Part shown: positions 5,504 through 8,221 of the stretch, one piece after another | Layout: every line of letters starts with the position of its first letter | Position numbering within the stretch: the first letter of the stretch is position 1 | DNA from: Bacteroidales bacterium UBA3868 | GTDB lineage: Bacteria; Bacteroidota; Bacteroidia; Bacteroidales; WCHB1-69 | Direction: 5' to 3' | Length of the DNA: 8,221 bases | Assembly (NCBI GenBank): GCA_002392325.1 | Contig: DGGS01000045.1 | Span: 1-8,221, forward strand | The notes under the pieces: generated by a model | Databases searched by the model: none | Told to the model about the DNA's origin: nothing | The model's input: only the letters and a program-made list of their open reading frames with translations | Position numbers and translations under genes: made by a program

Positions 5504-6034
5504 CTAATCATCCAATTCATCGTTTACTGAAACGCCCAGTTTCTGAAGAATCACGGCATTGATATCCCATTTCGGATCGGCATAGATGATAGACATCTCG
5601 CCGGCGGTATCAAAAACGAAGGCAAAACCTTTCTCTTTCGCGTAATCATTGACGGTCGAAATAACTCTGTCTTGGATGGGTTTAACCAATTCCTCTCTTT
5701 TTTTGAACAAATCGCCATCCTGGCCGAAGCGTTTTTTCTGCAATTCCTTTGCCGCGCGCTCTTGGGCGATAATGGCTTCCTCCCTGTTTTTCTTGATTTG
5801 GTCAGGCATGGTGATGGATTCCACCTGGTACTTACGATACATGGAATCGATAGAGGCGAATTTGGATTCGATTTCGCGCTGCCACATTACCGCCACGCGG
5901 TCCAACTCGGCCTGTGCCTCTTTATATTCAGAAAGATGGGAGAGAATGTATTCAGAATTGATGTAAGCGTATTTCTGGCAGAATCCGGTGCTTGCCAGTA
6001 AAACTATCAAAGCGGATAAAAAAATCTTTTTCAT
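5504..6034 (-). CDS. OmpH/Skp family periplasmic chaperone, paralogue 1 (bamA-proximal)
   Basis: This is a 176-residue protein from ATG at 6034 to TAG at 5504-5506. The signal peptide MKKIFLSALIVLLASTGFC ends before Gln20. Cys19 is not a good lipobox because Phe sits at -1, so signal peptidase I cleavage is more likely than lipidation. The mature chain starts KYAYINSEYILSHLSEYKE. The coiled-coil region is long and strongly charged, including QIKKNREEAIIAQERAAKELQKKRFG. LVKPIQDRVISTVNDYAKEKGFAFVFD is the conserved return and final strand. Unlike its sisters it lacks the MPGID segment, carries a GQDGDLFKK insertion, and ends in an acidic tail VNDELDD. It is separated from the bamA stop by 63 bases with no clear promoter, so it belongs to the bamA transcript. 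Divergence from the other two suggests a distinct client set, which is inference. Confidence 0.93.
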   Translation of the reverse strand: MKKIFLSALIVLLASTGFCQKYAYINSEYILSHLSEYKEAQAELDRVAVMWQREIESKFASIDSMYRKYQVESITMPDQIKKNREEAIIAQERAAKELQKKRFGQDGDLFKKREELVKPIQDRVISTVNDYAKEKGFAFVFDTAGEMSIIYADPKWDINAVILQKLGVSVNDELDD

Positions 6035-6097
6035 AATATCGTATTGTTTTTTTGGGGTAAAACGGATTACTGTTAGATTTATTATGTTTGCAAATGT

Positions 6098-8221
6098 TTA
6101 ATCAATGGACTGGTTAATGGAAATATGGAACTTGCTTCCGCTCGGTTTCCCGTTGGTTCTGCCGGGCACCTCATCGAAACCGTATCCCCAGTCAAAGCCA
6201 AGCAAACCGAACATCGGCAGATAGACACGCACACCCAGACCTGCTGATTTGTACAAGTCGAACGGATTATACTGGCGTTTGTCGATCCAGCCCTTACCGG
6301 CTTCCAAGAAAGCGAGGACATACACGGTGGCGGAAGGATTAAGCGTGATGGGATAACGGATTTCCGCCGTGAACTTATTGTAGATGCTGGCTCCGATTGA
6401 TGTGCCGTCCATATAAGGTGACAGGAAAGCGTCGTCATAACCGCGCATACCTATAATCTCGCGCCCGTCGTAGGAGTAGTTCGACAAGCCATCGCCACCG
6501 AGATAGAATCGGCCGAACGGGCTGATGCCGATGTCTTTGTTATAGCAACCCATGAAGCCCATTTTCAACCGGACATTCAGTACCAGGTTGTCCACGATAC
6601 GGGTAAACCAAGATGCGGTGAATTTCCATTTGTGGAACTCCAACCATTTGTATTTCTCCTGATCCGACAACTTGGAATAATCCTTGTGCCCCATCAATGA
6701 GTACGGGGGAGTCAACTGCATACTGAAAGATATGCTGGATCCGTCACGCGGATAAATGGGCGCATTAACAGAGTTGCGGGAAAGGGTGAAAATATAACTG
6801 AAACTGTTGGCGAAACCGTTGCTGAAAATATAATATCCAGACCAGTTGTTCACCTTATAGTATTCGTATGACAGCGTGTGGGACATCTGGAAATAGTCGT
6901 CGGGCCATTTCAGTTTGGATGCCAGCGAGAGGGACGCGCCCGCAATACTGGATGAGGCGTAGGTAGCATCGCGTCTGGCCTTTCCATTGGATTGTTTCTG
7001 GTAATAAAGTCCCACCGTCAACGCATTGGGTTTCTTGCCTCCCAACCAAGGTTCGGTAAACGACAGATTGTAATATTGGTACCATTGACCGTTGGTGGAA
7101 ACATTCAACGCCAAGCGCTGTCCATCGCCGCCGGGTATGGGCGTCCAAGCGTCTTTCTTAAACAACTTGTATGTGGAGAAATTGTTGAAGGCGATACCTG
7201 CGGTAATCACAAAACCTGTGGCACCATATCCAGCACTCAACGAGAGTTGGTCAGAAGAGGTTTCTTCCACCACATAATTGATGTCCACCGTTCCATCGGC
7301 TTCGTTGGGCTTGGGTTGCACATCCATTTTTTCCTGATTGAAATAGCCCAATGACATCAGCACTTGCTGAGTACGAATCAAATCGGCACGGTTAAACAAC
7401 TGCCCTGGAATCGTCGTAATCTCACGCATAATGACATTGTCATTGGTCTTGGTGTTTCCGGCAATCGAGATCTTATTATAACGGGCCTGCTTGCCTTCCC
7501 GGATGCGGATTTCCAAGTCGATAGAATCGTTTTCCACAGCAACCTCCACCGGATTGGCATTGAAGAATAGATAACCATTATTCATGTAGAGGGAAGCGAT
7601 ATCATCGCCCTCTTCTTTCATTGTAAGACTCTTATTCAGAAGCGTTTGGTTATACACATCCCCTTTCTCAATGCCAAGCAACTGCTTCAACAACGAAGTG
7701 GGATAGATGGTGTTACCCACAAAATTGATATTGCGGAAATAGTAACGGGGACCCTCGTTCACATCGATATCGATATGCATGTCACGACCATCCAGATAGA
7801 ATGTGTCGCGGGTGATCACGGCGTCCCGATAACCCAATTCATTGTAGCGGTTTATCAATTTCACTTTATCATCCTCATAGGATTCTTTGATGAATTTGGA
7901 TTTTTTGAAAATGCGCAATTTCACCCTATCCGCGAAATAATCATCCATGTGCTCCTTGATATCCTTGGACTCATAGTATCCAGGGTGTTTCAGACAGTAA
8001 GCGATAGCAGTGTCCATTTTATGGAAGGGCATGAAGATGAACTTCTCTTTCGTCTCCTTCATGGAACGGAGCAGCACCGCATCCGTAACCCCATGATTGC
8101 CATTGATGTTGATTTTGCCAATTCGCACCCTTTTGGATTTCTGAATATCAAAAAGGAGGTTTTTCGCATTTTTAATCTTCTCATCATCCAACTCCTGCAC
8201 ATTCACCTTACAACTATAGAA
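6098..8221 (-). CDS. bamA: Outer membrane protein assembly factor BamA, partial (N-terminus beyond the right edge)
   Basis: The frame is open from the right edge (last full codon 8219-8221) to TAA at 6098-6100, giving 707 visible residues. The GTG at 8206 is internal and not the start. BamA is the Omp85 barrel that folds and inserts outer-membrane proteins. Three POTRA-like repeats are visible, beginning near residue 32 (VRIGKININGNHG, with a long loop), 158 (RYYFRNINFVGN) and 246 (ARYNKISIAGN). E. coli BamA has five POTRAs, so one or two plus the signal peptide are probably missing. The 16-strand barrel runs from about 324 to the end. The conserved loop-6 motif (V/I)RGF/Y appears as MRGYDD near 592-597, after GGDGLSNYSYDGREI, as in Bacteroidota BamA. 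The C-terminus FHISINQSID lacks the terminal aromatic residue of a standard beta-signal. Three Skp-like genes follow on the same strand, the usual chaperone/insertase grouping. Confidence 0.96.
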   Translation of the reverse strand, partial: FYSCKVNVQELDDEKIKNAKNLLFDIQKSKRVRIGKININGNHGVTDAVLLRSMKETKEKFIFMPFHKMDTAIAYCLKHPGYYESKDIKEHMDDYFADRVKLRIFKKSKFIKESYEDDKVKLINRYNELGYRDAVITRDTFYLDGRDMHIDIDVNEGPRYYFRNINFVGNTIYPTSLLKQLLGIEKGDVYNQTLLNKSLTMKEEGDDIASLYMNNGYLFFNANPVEVAVENDSIDLEIRIREGKQARYNKISIAGNTKTNDNVIMREITTIPGQLFNRADLIRTQQVLMSLGYFNQEKMDVQPKPNEADGTVDINYVVEETSSDQLSLSAGYGATGFVITAGIAFNNFSTYKLFKKDAWTPIPGGDGQRLALNVSTNGQWYQYYNLSFTEPWLGGKKPNALTVGLYYQKQSNGKARRDATYASSSIAGASLSLASKLKWPDDYFQMSHTLSYEYYKVNNWSGYYIFSNGFANSFSYIFTLSRNSVNAPIYPRDGSSISFSMQLTPPYSLMGHKDYSKLSDQEKYKWLEFHKWKFTASWFTRIVDNLVLNVRLKMGFMGCYNKDIGISPFGRFYLGGDGLSNYSYDGREIIGMRGYDDAFLSPYMDGTSIGASIYNKFTAEIRYPITLNPSATVYVLAFLEAGKGWIDKRQYNPFDLYKSAGLGVRVYLPMFGLLGFDWGYGFDEVPGRTNGKPSGSKFHISINQSID

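Noticed and set aside
8204..8206. GTG as the start of BamA
   Set aside because: The frame stays open to the window edge and the N-terminal POTRA domains and signal peptide are missing, so the gene is cut by the edge.

Overview
This window looks like chromosomal DNA from a member of the Bacteroidota, probably the order Bacteroidales. The evidence is a DUF4837 lipoprotein (a family I know only from this phylum), a C-terminal domain of the type IX secretion (T9SS) type-B / 'gliding motility-associated' family, promoters of the Bacteroides form TTTG-N19-TAnnTTTG, few Shine-Dalgarno sequences, and signal peptides with Gln at the mature N-terminus. I cannot name the genus. Nothing points to a phage, plasmid, transposon or CRISPR array. 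The window is almost fully coding, with no gene-free stretch above 300 bases.

Layout from left to right. (1) 1-425 (+): the C-terminal part of a periplasmic metal-chelate/cobalamin-type ABC binding protein, cut by the left edge. Its 3' end overlaps the convergent gene by 14 bases. (2) 412-1943 (-): an ECF sigma factor followed by a single-pass membrane protein that ends in a T9SS type-B-like domain. The two genes are separated by a 56-base spacer that carries a small REP-like repeat. An ECF-type promoter lies directly against the sigma start, which suggests autoregulation. (3) 1993-2973 (-): the DUF4837 lipoprotein. (4) 3049-4155 (+): dprA, divergent from the lipoprotein gene, with two superimposed promoters between them. 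(5) 4231-4401 (+): a 56-residue 2[4Fe-4S] ferredoxin with its own promoter, ending at a bidirectional terminator. (6) 4451-8221 (-): the outer-membrane biogenesis operon, bamA (5' end beyond the right edge) followed by three Skp/OmpH periplasmic chaperone paralogues.

How the parts work together. BamA inserts beta-barrels into the outer membrane, and Skp-like chaperones carry unfolded barrels across the periplasm, so the right-hand operon is one functional unit. The sigma factor and the membrane protein next to it are placed like a sigma/anti-sigma pair. The odd feature is that the extracytoplasmic end of the putative anti-sigma is a T9SS-type C-terminal domain. That suggests, as inference only, a link between envelope or T9SS status and transcription. 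It is the most interesting candidate system in the window. The remaining genes are ordinary housekeeping or family-level functions.
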